This document shows, piece by piece, positions 1 to 5,235 of a stretch of DNA of 5,235 nucleotides. Under the pieces are notes generated by a model. The model ran no database searches. It had not been told where the DNA came from and saw nothing but the letters and a program-made list of their open reading frames with translations. Every line of letters begins with the position of its first letter. Position 1 is the stretch's first letter. The DNA is taken from positions 1 to 5,235 of the forward strand of contig JBEVMS010000022.1 of the NCBI GenBank assembly GCA_040508515.1. Reading direction: 5' to 3'. The translations under genes and the position numbers were made by a program. This DNA is from JBEVMS01 sp040508515 (GTDB taxonomy: Bacteria; Pseudomonadota; Gammaproteobacteria; Xanthomonadales; Rhodanobacteraceae).

Positions 1-858
1 GGACGCGGGCTGGACGCGCTGTCCACCGCGCTGGACGGCTGGCGGGTGGAGGACCGCTGGCACCAGCACGCGCTACGCCAGGCGAACGACTGGCGCGACA
101 TCGTCGGCGCGATCACCCATCGGCGCGAGCTGCGCGGCGATACCCTGCCCTACGACGGCGAAATCATCGGCGCGGTGCAGCGTTCCAGCGCCGACTCGGC
201 CACCGGCGACATCGTGGTCTGCGCCGCCGGCACTTTGCCGGCCGAACTGGAAAAACTCTGGCGCACCGGCACGCCCGGCGGCTATCACATGGAGTACGGC
301 TACTCCTGCATGGGTTACGAGATCGCTGGCGGTTTAGGCGTCAAGATGGCCAAACCCGAGCGCGAAGTGATCGTAATGCTCGGCGACGGCAGCTATCTGA
401 TGCTCAACGCCGAGATCGCCAGCTCGGTGATGCTCGGAATGAAGCTGATCATCGTAGTGCTGGACAACCGCGGCTACGGCTGCATCAACCGCTTGCAGCA
501 AGCCTGCGGCAGCGCGCCGTTCAACAATATGTGGGAGGACTGCCTGCAAGGCGAGCCCGGCGCGCCCACCATCGATTTCGCCGCGCATGCACGGGCGATG
601 GGCGCGCAGGCCGAACACGTCGGCTCGATCGCCGAACTGGAGCAAGCCCTGCGCCGCGCGCGCGACGCCACGCGCACCTATCTGATCTCCATTGACACCG
701 ACCACCGCCGTACCACCGAGCAAGGCGGCAGCTGGTGGGAGGTGGCGGTGCCGGAAGTTTCCGTGCGCGCCGGCGTGCGTCAGGCGCGCCACGACTACGA
801 CATCGCCAAACAGCAACAGCGCCGCGGCGGCGCCCAGGTGAGCTCCGATGACCAATAA
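1..858 (+). CDS. iolD: IolD, 3D-(3,5/4)-trihydroxycyclohexane-1,2-dione hydrolase, C-terminal part (5' end outside window)
   Basis: This thiamine-diphosphate-dependent enzyme of cytoplasmic myo-inositol catabolism hydrolyses the cyclic diketone made by IolE and opens the ring to give 5-deoxy-D-glucuronate. The frame is open from base 1 and ends at TAA (856-858), giving 285 residues. The family is usually a little over 600 residues, so roughly the C-terminal half is present, namely the ThDP-binding (pyrophosphate) domain. The ThDP/Mg motif is visible: it starts GDGS (about 382-393) and ends LDN (460-468), followed by RGYGCINRLQ, which is very typical of IolD. Before it is HMEYGYSCMGYEIAGGLG, also family-like, and the tail WWEVAVPEVS matches the IolD C-terminus. 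The GTG at 46 is internal, not the start. The gene's end overlaps iolE by 11 bases. Other ThDP enzymes (acetolactate synthase type) are less likely, given these motifs and the iolE/iolB neighbours. Confidence 0.95.
   Translation, partial: GRGLDALSTALDGWRVEDRWHQHALRQANDWRDIVGAITHRRELRGDTLPYDGEIIGAVQRSSADSATGDIVVCAAGTLPAELEKLWRTGTPGGYHMEYGYSCMGYEIAGGLGVKMAKPEREVIVMLGDGSYLMLNAEIASSVMLGMKLIIVVLDNRGYGCINRLQQACGSAPFNNMWEDCLQGEPGAPTIDFAAHARAMGAQAEHVGSIAELEQALRRARDATRTYLISIDTDHRRTTEQGGSWWEVAVPEVSVRAGVRQARHDYDIAKQQQRRGGAQVSSDDQ
836..841 (+). promoter_or_regulatory. Ribosome binding site of iolE, inside iolD
   Basis: AGGTGA lies six bases before the iolE ATG and within the last codons of iolD. It supports the start at 848 and the idea that ribosomes finishing iolD, or sitting close by, initiate iolE. 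Confidence 0.6.
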
Positions 859-1765
859 CGCATTCGAGGTAAAGATCGGCATCAACCCGATCAGCTGGAG
901 CAACGACGACCTGCCCTCGCTGGGCGGCGAAATTCCGCTGGCCACCGCGCTCAGCGAGGGCAAGCAGATCGGCTATCAAGGCTTCGAGCTGGGCAACAAG
1001 TTTCCCAAGGAGCCCGCCGCGCTGCGCACGTTGATGGCCGGTTATGGCCTGGACGTGGTGTCCGGCTGGTATTCCGGGCGGCTGGCGGCGCGTTCAGTGC
1101 AGGAAGAGATCGCCGCAGTCGACTCGCATCTGGAACTGCTGGCGCAGAACGGCTGCCAGGTGATGGTCTACGGCGAGGTCGCCGACGCCATCCAGGGCGA
1201 GCGCACCTTGGCGCTGTACAAGCGTCCGCAGTTTCGCGACGAGGCCGCGTGGCGCGCTTACGGCGACAAGCTGACCGCGTTCGGGCGGCATCTGCTCACG
1301 CGCGGCGTCAAGCTCGCCTACCACCATCACATGGGCGCCTATGTGGAATCGCCGCAGGACATCGATCAGTTGATGGCGCATACCGGCGAGGACGTCGGCC
1401 TGCTGTTCGATTCCGGCCACGCCTATTTCGGCGGCGGCGATCCGTTGGCGATTTTGCGCAAGCACATCGCGCGGGTCTGCCACGTGCACTGCAAGGACGT
1501 GCGCCCGGCGATCATCCGCCAGGCGCGCAACCGCCAGTGGAGCTTCCTCGACTCCGTGCTCAACGGCGTGTTCACCGTGCCGGGCGACGGGGCGATCGAC
1601 TTCGCCGCGATCATCGCCACGCTACGCCAGCACGGCTACCGCGGCTGGCTGGTGGTCGAGGCCGAGCAGGACCCGGCGGTGGCGCCCAGCTACACCTATG
1701 CCGAGCGCGGCTTCCAGACCTTGCGCCGATTGCTCGACGCCAACGCCGTCGCGGAGGCCGCATGA
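848..1765 (+). CDS. iolE: IolE, inosose dehydratase (2-keto-myo-inositol dehydratase)
   Basis: IolE removes water from scyllo-inosose (2-keto-myo-inositol) to give the cyclohexane-dione that IolD then hydrolyses. It is a cytoplasmic metal-dependent TIM-barrel enzyme of the xylose-isomerase/AP-endonuclease-2-like superfamily. The 305-residue product has the expected length. The N-terminus shows KIGINPISWSNDD (residues 9-21) and GYQGFELGNKFP (42-53), both characteristic of IolE. Likely metal/substrate segments follow: LAYHHHMGAYVE (157-167 region), FDSGHAYF (187-194), HVHCKDV (212-218) and VVEAEQDP (269-276), with acidic and histidine residues at the barrel strand ends. ATG 848 is chosen because a Shine-Dalgarno-like AGGTGA precedes it and the family N-terminus begins just after it. 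It overlaps iolD by 11 bases and iolB by 4 bases, so it is an internal operon gene. No frameshift or missing motif was seen. Confidence 0.95.
   Translation: MTNNAFEVKIGINPISWSNDDLPSLGGEIPLATALSEGKQIGYQGFELGNKFPKEPAALRTLMAGYGLDVVSGWYSGRLAARSVQEEIAAVDSHLELLAQNGCQVMVYGEVADAIQGERTLALYKRPQFRDEAAWRAYGDKLTAFGRHLLTRGVKLAYHHHMGAYVESPQDIDQLMAHTGEDVGLLFDSGHAYFGGGDPLAILRKHIARVCHVHCKDVRPAIIRQARNRQWSFLDSVLNGVFTVPGDGAIDFAAIIATLRQHGYRGWLVVEAEQDPAVAPSYTYAERGFQTLRRLLDANAVAEAA
1753..1757 (+). promoter_or_regulatory. Ribosome binding site of iolB
   Basis: GGAGG sits in the last codons of iolE. It is 4 bases from ATG 1762 and 10 bases from a second in-frame ATG at 1768. The first distance is a little short and the second a little long, so it does not settle which ATG is used; the products would differ by two residues. 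Confidence 0.55.
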
Positions 1766-2559
1766 GCATGTTGGTCAAAGCCCAAGCGCACGGCCGCCAG
1801 ATCGTCAGGGTCACGCCCGCCTCGGCCGGCTGGAAACACGTCGGCTTTGAAGGCCTGCGGCTGGCCGCCGGTGAGTCGTTGACGCTGCAGCTGCCCGCGG
1901 ATCGCGAAGGCTGCCTGGTGGTGTTGACCGGCTTGGTCGACATCGCGGTGGGCGCGCAGCATTGGCCTGACCTGGGCGGGCGCGTCAGCGTGTTCGACGA
2001 GCGCGCGCCGGATGCGGTGTATGCGCCGCCCGGGAGCCGTTACGTGGTCACCGCGCAGACCGATACCGAACTGGCGCTGGCCAGTGCGCCGGCCAGCGGC
2101 AAGCATCCGGCACGGCTGATCGCCGCGGCCAGCATGAAGCGTTCGGTGCGCGGCCAGGGCAGCAATACGCGCTACGTCTGCGACATCCTGCCGGAGACCG
2201 AGCCGGCCGAATCGCTGCTGGTGGTCGAGGTGGTGACCCCGGCGGCGCACTCGTCCAGCTATCCACCGCACAAACACGACACCGACAACCTGCCGCAGGA
2301 AAGCGTGCTGGAGGAAACCTACTACCACCGCATCGACCCGCCGCAGGGTTTCGCCTTTCAACGCGTCTACACTGACAGCCGCGATATCGACGAGTCGATG
2401 GCGGTCGGCGATCACGACGTGGTGATGGTGCCGCGCGGCTACCACCCGGTGGTGATGCCGCACGGTTATCGCGGCTACTACCTCAACGTGATGGCCGGTC
2501 CGCGCCGCGCCTGGCATTTCAAGAACGACCCGGCGCACGATTGGCTGATGCCGCGCTGA
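1762..2559 (+). CDS. iolB: IolB, 5-deoxy-glucuronate isomerase
   Basis: IolB isomerises 5-deoxy-D-glucuronate, the IolD product, to 2-deoxy-5-keto-D-gluconate, which IolC then phosphorylates. It is a cytoplasmic bicupin of the KduI/IolB family. The 265-residue product is close to the usual length of about 270. The second cupin carries the diagnostic segment SSYPPHKHD (residues 165-173), followed by EETYYHRI (185-191) and a late histidine in RGYHPVVMPHGY (225-236). These histidines and the glutamate are the probable metal ligands. The C-terminal YYLNVMAGPRRAWHF segment is also typical. The start ATG 1762 shares bases with the iolE stop (ATGA), which indicates translational coupling; ATG 1768 is the alternative. 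The frame stays open upstream into iolE, but that extension is Arg-rich antisense-like sequence and is not part of the gene. Usually SSYPPHKHD is preceded by a W (NWSSYPPHKHD); here the text reads AAHSSSYPPHKHD, a small variation. Confidence 0.95.
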   Translation: MSMLVKAQAHGRQIVRVTPASAGWKHVGFEGLRLAAGESLTLQLPADREGCLVVLTGLVDIAVGAQHWPDLGGRVSVFDERAPDAVYAPPGSRYVVTAQTDTELALASAPASGKHPARLIAAASMKRSVRGQGSNTRYVCDILPETEPAESLLVVEVVTPAAHSSSYPPHKHDTDNLPQESVLEETYYHRIDPPQGFAFQRVYTDSRDIDESMAVGDHDVVMVPRGYHPVVMPHGYRGYYLNVMAGPRRAWHFKNDPAHDWLMPR

Positions 2560-2750
2560 GCGCGGCGCGGCCGCGACGCAGCGCTTCGGCAACGTGACCG
2601 TTGCGACCGGCACCGGCAACCTGGTCGACAAGGATGGGGATGCTTGGGCGCCGTCGGCGAGCGCGGTATGGTGATCTCGGGGATTGGATGGTCGGCAAGG
2701 AAAACCGCCACTGTAAAAAAGTTTGAGGGGAATCATCACGCGCTCGGTCC

Positions 2751-2766
2751 GAAACCGCGCGGTTTC
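2751..2766. repeat. Perfect 16-base palindrome, possible operator
   Basis: GAAACCGCGCGGTTTC equals its own reverse complement over all 16 bases. No T-tract follows, so it is not a standard terminator. A symmetric site of this size in front of a transport gene is compatible with a dimeric repressor such as a LacI- or GntR-type protein, but the regulator is unknown and not encoded in this window. Confidence 0.45.
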
Positions 2767-2850
2767 CATCCGACAGAAAAGCGCTAGCCCAACGCTGGCT
2801 TGGCCAGTGAGACACCCGGAGGCGCAATTTGTCATGTCAACGCAGCGATC

Positions 2851-2891
2851 ATTATGTTTTTTCACTGCACTGCAGCACGAAAAAACATAAT
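2851..2891. repeat. Perfect 13-bp inverted repeat upstream of the porin gene
   Basis: The left arm ATTATGTTTTTTC (2851-2863) and right arm GAAAAAACATAAT (2879-2891) are exact reverse complements, separated by 15 bases that include CTGCAG. The arms are AT-rich and lack the GC stem of a terminator, so a protein-binding site (two facing half-sites or two whole sites) or a cruciform-prone element is more likely. The symmetry is seen directly; its role is inferred from its position about 170-210 bases before the porin start. Confidence 0.6.
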
Positions 2892-2951
2892 AGCTGTCAC
2901 GTAGTAGCAAATTGTCGATTGCTTTGATTTGTGGAAAAATCGTTAATCGTA

Positions 2952-2962
2952 AAAAAACATAA
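2952..2962 (+). repeat. Third copy of the AAAAAACATAA motif
   Basis: These 11 bases are identical to 2880-2890, the core of the right arm of the inverted repeat, and lie exactly 72 bases further on in the same orientation, about 100 bases before the porin start codon. Spacing close to seven helical turns would place both copies on roughly the same DNA face. This supports a repeated regulator site near the porin promoter. Confidence 0.45.
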
Positions 2963-3046
2963 AACGGTCGTACAAACCCTCGTTTGATCCGACCTGAGGG
3001 GACGCCAAAGCAGCGCCGCCACAAAAAAACAACACGTTTCACCATT

Positions 3047-3051
3047 GGGAG
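3047..3051 (+). promoter_or_regulatory. Ribosome binding site of the porin gene
   Basis: GGGAG ends 10 bases before ATG 3062, with a further AAGG closer in (3054-3057). The purine-rich stretch fixes the start at 3062 rather than at the upstream in-frame TTG at 2984, which has no such site and would put a charged 26-residue extension before the signal peptide. Confidence 0.65.
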
Positions 3052-3061
3052 AAAAGGCACC

Positions 3062-4381
3062 ATGGCATCAACTCTTCGCAAGAATCCGCTCGCCTGGGCA
3101 GCCGCAGTGGCCGGCCTGAGCATGAGCTTGGGCCTCGTCGCACAGCAGGCCCAGGCTGCTGACGATCTGAGCACCAGCCCCTATTTGTTCGGCGACTGGA
3201 ACGGTGAGCGCACCCGCCTGGCCGACGACGGCGTCACCTTCAACTTCGGTTACGGTGGTGAAGCGGCGCACAACTTCTCCGGCGGCGACGCCCACCTGAC
3301 CCGCTACACCGACCAGTGGGTGCTGGGTGCCGGTTTCGACCTGGGCAAGCTGTGGGGCTGGAATGGTGCCACCTTCCAAATCACCGTGACCGACCGTAAC
3401 GGCCGTAACCTCGGTGCCGACGCCAACATCGGCAACAACCAGTTGATCCAGGAAGTCTATGGCCGCGGCCAGACCTGGCATCTGACCCAATTCTGGCTCA
3501 AGCAGGCGTTCTTCGACGGCAAGCTGACCTGGAAATTCGGTCGCGCCACCGTCGGCGAAGATTTCGCCAGCTTCTCCTGCGATTTCCAGAACCTGACCTT
3601 CTGCGGTTCGCAGCCGGGCAATATCGTGGGCAACTACTGGGTCAACTGGCCGACCAGCCAGTGGGCCACGGTGCTGCGCCTGAATACTACCGACCAGACC
3701 TACATGCAGATCGGTGCGTATCAGGTCAACCCGAACTACATCAACGAGAACCAGACCTCCAACGCTCTCAAGCTCAACAACCCCGGTGGCACCACCGGCG
3801 CGCTGATTCCGGTCGAGTTCGGCTGGACCCCCAGCGTCGACGGTCTGGCCGGCAGCTACAAGATCGGCGGCTGGTACAACAATTCCAAGAACGCGGACAT
3901 CCGCCTGAACACCAACCGCGATCCGCTGGTGCTCGTGGGTGGCGATCCGCTGCAGCATGATTCAGCCTACGGCGGCTACATCAACTTCATGCAGCAGATC
4001 ACCGGTTCCGATGCCGCGCACGGCGCCTCGCTGTTCCTGAATATCTCGCAGGCGGACAAGGCCACCGCGGCCACCGACCGTCAGATTTCCTTCGGCATGG
4101 AATACAAGGCGCCGTTCAACCGTCCCAACGACATGATCGGCGTCGCCTATGGCCTCAACCACCTCAACGGTCGTTCGGCGGCGTACCAGGAAATGTACAA
4201 CCCGGGCAACCTCAACAGCACCAACGGCGGCAACGAAATCGTCTCCGAGGTGTTCTACAGCTGGTCGCCGATCCCCTCGATTTTCCTGCGTCCCAACCTG
4301 CAGTACATCGTGCATCCGGGCGGCACCACCCAGAACGACAACGCCTTCGTACTGGGCCTGAAGACCGGCTTCACGTTCTAA
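3062..4381 (+). CDS. OprB-family carbohydrate-selective outer-membrane porin
   Basis: The predicted product is a 439-residue outer-membrane beta-barrel that lets small sugars or polyols diffuse into the periplasm. The N-terminus is a clear Sec signal peptide: a basic start (RK at residues 6-7), a hydrophobic core (about 10-27) and AQA-A at 30-33 as the likely signal peptidase I site. The mature protein begins with the family-like TSPYLFGDWNGER (38-50). It has many alternating aromatic/polar strands and ends in TGFTF with a terminal Phe, the usual BAM-recognition signal. Two cysteines, C173 and C181 (in FSCDF and LTFCG), may form a loop disulfide. Length fits the OprB family (PF04966), which is usually 400-450 residues. 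It has its own long upstream region and a strong terminator, so it is probably a single-gene unit. Its substrate cannot be read from sequence. Proximity to iol genes suggests inositol or related polyols, but a glucose-type porin is equally possible. Confidence 0.9.
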   Translation: MASTLRKNPLAWAAAVAGLSMSLGLVAQQAQAADDLSTSPYLFGDWNGERTRLADDGVTFNFGYGGEAAHNFSGGDAHLTRYTDQWVLGAGFDLGKLWGWNGATFQITVTDRNGRNLGADANIGNNQLIQEVYGRGQTWHLTQFWLKQAFFDGKLTWKFGRATVGEDFASFSCDFQNLTFCGSQPGNIVGNYWVNWPTSQWATVLRLNTTDQTYMQIGAYQVNPNYINENQTSNALKLNNPGGTTGALIPVEFGWTPSVDGLAGSYKIGGWYNNSKNADIRLNTNRDPLVLVGGDPLQHDSAYGGYINFMQQITGSDAAHGASLFLNISQADKATAATDRQISFGMEYKAPFNRPNDMIGVAYGLNHLNGRSAAYQEMYNPGNLNSTNGGNEIVSEVFYSWSPIPSIFLRPNLQYIVHPGGTTQNDNAFVLGLKTGFTF

Positions 4382-4384
4382 TCG

Positions 4385-4405
4385 CTGACGCCCTCGCGGC
4401 GCCAG
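4385..4405 (+). other. Small hairpin directly after the porin stop codon
   Basis: CTG-A-CGCC and GGCG-C-CAG can pair as seven base pairs around one A·C mismatch, with a five-base loop (4393-4397). It begins four bases after the stop and has no T-tract. It could add 3'-end stability to the mRNA ahead of the true terminator, or mean nothing. Confidence 0.25.
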
Positions 4406-4420
4406 TCGATCGCTGTGTAG

Positions 4421-4456
4421 AAAACGTCTCGGCCTTGCGCCGGGACGTTTTTTTTT
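4421..4456 (+). terminator. Rho-independent terminator of the porin gene
   Basis: The left arm AAAACGTCTCGGC (4421-4433) pairs with GCCGGGACGTTTT (4439-4451) over 13 positions with one T·G pair and a five-base loop. The GC-rich core is followed by nine T residues (4448-4456). This is a textbook intrinsic terminator 40 bases after the porin stop and separates that transcript from the downstream reductase gene. The A-run on the 5' side could let it act weakly in the reverse direction as well. Confidence 0.93.
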
Positions 4457-4500
4457 GCGCTTCCGCCGTGTCGAATGCAAGCATTTCCATCACCACGGCA

Positions 4501-4568
4501 CATGGGAGAATCCAGGCTTTCACAGCGGCACCCCACACCCCCGCATCGATACGGAGCGTTCTCCCATG
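4501..4568 (+). repeat. 10-bp inverted repeat whose right arm contains the reductase start codon
   Basis: CATGGGAGAA (4501-4510) and TTCTCCCATG (4559-4568) are exact reverse complements with 48 bases between them. The right arm ends on the ATG of the aldo/keto reductase gene and begins just after its Shine-Dalgarno sequence. If transcription starts before 4501, the mRNA could fold so that the start codon is paired. The pairing is visible in the sequence; a regulatory role is inference. Confidence 0.45.
4553..4556 (+). promoter_or_regulatory. Ribosome binding site of the aldo/keto reductase gene
   Basis: GGAG nine bases before ATG 4566 supports that start. It falls in the loop side of the inverted repeat at 4501-4568, next to the right arm. 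Confidence 0.6.
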
Positions 4569-5235
4569 CAATACGTCAACCTCGGCCGCACTGGCCTGAA
4601 AGTCTCCCGCCTGACCCTGGGCTGCATGACCTACGGCGACCCCAACCGCGGCATGCATACCTGGACGCTGGACGAAGAAAACAGCCGTCCGCTGATCCGT
4701 CAGGCGCTGGACGCGGGGATCAACTTCTTCGATACCGCCAACGGCTATTCCGACGGCAGCAGCGAAGAAATCGTCGGCCGCGCGCTGCGCGAGTTCACCC
4801 GGCGCGACGAGGTGGTGATCGCCACCAAGGTGTTCCTGCCGATGCGTCAGGGCCCCAACGGGGGCGGTCTTTCGCGCAAGGCGATCATGAGCGAGATCGA
4901 CGCCAGCCTGAAGCGGCTGGGCACCGATTACGTCGACCTTTACCAGATCCACCGCTGGGACCACGACACGCCGATCGAGGAAACCCTCGAGGCGCTGCAC
5001 GATATCGTCAAGGCTGGCAAGGTGCGCTACCTGGGCGCGTCCTCGATGTACGCCTGGCAGTTCAGCAAGGCGCAGTACCTCGCCGAGCGACATGGCTGGA
5101 CGCGCTTCGTCAGCATGCAAAACCACTACAACCTGCTCTATCGCGAGGAAGAGCGCGAGATGATGCCGTTGTGCGCCGATCAGGGCGTCGCGGTGTTGCC
5201 GTGGAGCCCGCTGGCGCGCGGCCGCCTGACCCGCG
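4566..5235 (+). CDS. Aldo/keto reductase (YajO-like), N-terminal part, runs off the window end
   Basis: The product is a cytoplasmic NAD(P)H-dependent oxidoreductase of the aldo/keto reductase superfamily (PF00248), reducing aldehydes or ketones to alcohols. The frame is open from ATG 4566 to the window end, giving 223 complete codons of an expected 320-350. The N-terminus MQYVNLGRTGLKVS begins strand one of the (beta/alpha)8 barrel with no extension. The catalytic tetrad is complete: D56 (FFDTANGYSDG), Y61 in the same segment, K88 (IATKV) and H129 (LYQIHRW). Later family segments are GKVRYLGASSMYAWQ and VLPWSPLARGRL, the latter leading into the cofactor-binding region. It resembles the subgroup with E. 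coli YajO; the true substrate cannot be told from sequence. The porin terminator lies upstream, so it should have its own promoter within about 4457-4552, though I cannot identify one. A direct role in inositol breakdown is not indicated. Confidence 0.92.
   Translation, partial: MQYVNLGRTGLKVSRLTLGCMTYGDPNRGMHTWTLDEENSRPLIRQALDAGINFFDTANGYSDGSSEEIVGRALREFTRRDEVVIATKVFLPMRQGPNGGGLSRKAIMSEIDASLKRLGTDYVDLYQIHRWDHDTPIEETLEALHDIVKAGKVRYLGASSMYAWQFSKAQYLAERHGWTRFVSMQNHYNLLYREEEREMMPLCADQGVAVLPWSPLARGRLTR

Larger units (their letters stand above)
2560..2983. other. Long intergenic region between iolB and the porin gene
   Basis: No convincing gene is present. The first 110 bases are GC-rich, with a codon-like stretch (about 2585-2671) and small hairpins. 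There is a perfect palindrome at 2751-2766 and a 7-bp hairpin with one G·U pair at 2793-2809 (CGCTGGC, 3-base loop, GCCAGTG). From about 2825 the composition turns sharply AT-rich and contains the repeated AAAAAACATAA motif. I see no canonical GC-stem plus T-tract terminator after iolB. The AT-rich part probably carries the porin promoter, but no pair of -35/-10 hexamers is good enough to call. Confidence 0.6.

Noticed and set aside
1249..1761. Upstream extension of the iolB frame through iolE
   Set aside because: This is out-of-frame reading of iolE, giving Arg-rich nonsense; the IolB family N-terminus begins at 1762.
2566..2575. Palindrome CGCGGCCGCG just after iolB
   Set aside because: Pure G/C palindromes of ten bases are frequent by chance in this composition, and nothing nearby gives it a role.
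2706..2716. CCGCCACTGT resembling a conserved piece of cobalamin riboswitches
   Set aside because: No B12-box-like sequence or supporting stems are found around it, and the nearby genes have no B12 link; a chance match.
2912..2940. Possible promoter TTGTCG, 17 bases, AAAAAT before the porin gene
   Set aside because: Each hexamer matches only four of six consensus positions, which is easily reached by chance in AT-rich DNA; not strong enough to annotate.
2984..3061. 26-codon N-terminal extension of the porin from TTG 2984
   Set aside because: No ribosome site precedes it, and it would bury the signal peptide behind a charged stretch; ATG 3062 has a good ribosome site.
1696..3174. 492-codon open frame on the - strand across iolB, the gap and the start of the porin gene
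   Set aside because: It is mostly antisense to iolB, His/Arg/Ala-rich and without any recognisable motif. The + strand genes explain the DNA, and long antisense frames are common at this GC content.
4474..4485. AATGC-AA-GCATT symmetric element upstream of the reductase gene
   Set aside because: Only five-base arms, and no second copy or promoter context to support an operator.
4371..5126. 251-codon open frame on the - strand opposite the aldo/keto reductase
   Set aside because: The + strand frame has the complete catalytic tetrad and family motifs; the antisense frame shows no domain and crosses the terminator.

Overview
The window is a stretch of GC-rich proteobacterial DNA with every gene on the + strand. 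Codon use is strongly G/C-biased at third positions. The OprB-type outer-membrane porin shows that the cell is Gram-negative. The protein style (an OprB porin, a complete iol set, a YajO-like aldo/keto reductase) fits a gammaproteobacterium of the Xanthomonas group or a relative. That placement is an impression from the sequences, not a database result.

Positions 1-2559 hold the end of a myo-inositol catabolic operon: the C-terminal half of iolD (cut by the window edge), complete iolE, and complete iolB. The three are tightly packed, with an 11-base overlap (iolD/iolE) and a 4-base ATGA overlap (iolE/iolB), so they are almost certainly co-transcribed and probably translationally coupled. Together they carry scyllo-inosose (2-keto-myo-inositol) through dehydration (IolE), ring opening (IolD) and isomerisation (IolB) to 2-deoxy-5-keto-D-gluconate. 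The remaining iol genes are not in the window and would lie upstream or elsewhere.

Positions 2560-3061 are about 500 bases without a convincing gene. The first part is GC-rich and contains a short codon-like stretch and small hairpins. The middle carries a perfect 16-base palindrome. The last part is strikingly AT-rich and holds three copies of AAAAAACATAA, two of them arranged as a perfect 13-bp inverted repeat. This is the most likely control region of the porin gene and the most interesting non-coding part of the window.

Positions 3062-4381 encode an OprB-family carbohydrate-selective porin with a clear signal peptide and a C-terminal phenylalanine. A strong intrinsic terminator follows (4421-4456). 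From 4566 to the window end there is the N-terminal two-thirds of an NADP-type aldo/keto reductase, whose start codon lies in one arm of a 10-bp inverted repeat.

A reasonable reading is a sugar/polyol utilisation locus in which the porin may admit inositol or another small carbohydrate, but only the neighbourhood supports that link. I see no mobile element, CRISPR array, tRNA or rRNA, and no evidence of a wholly new system. The protein-coding content is conventional, and the unexplained signals are in the intergenic DNA.
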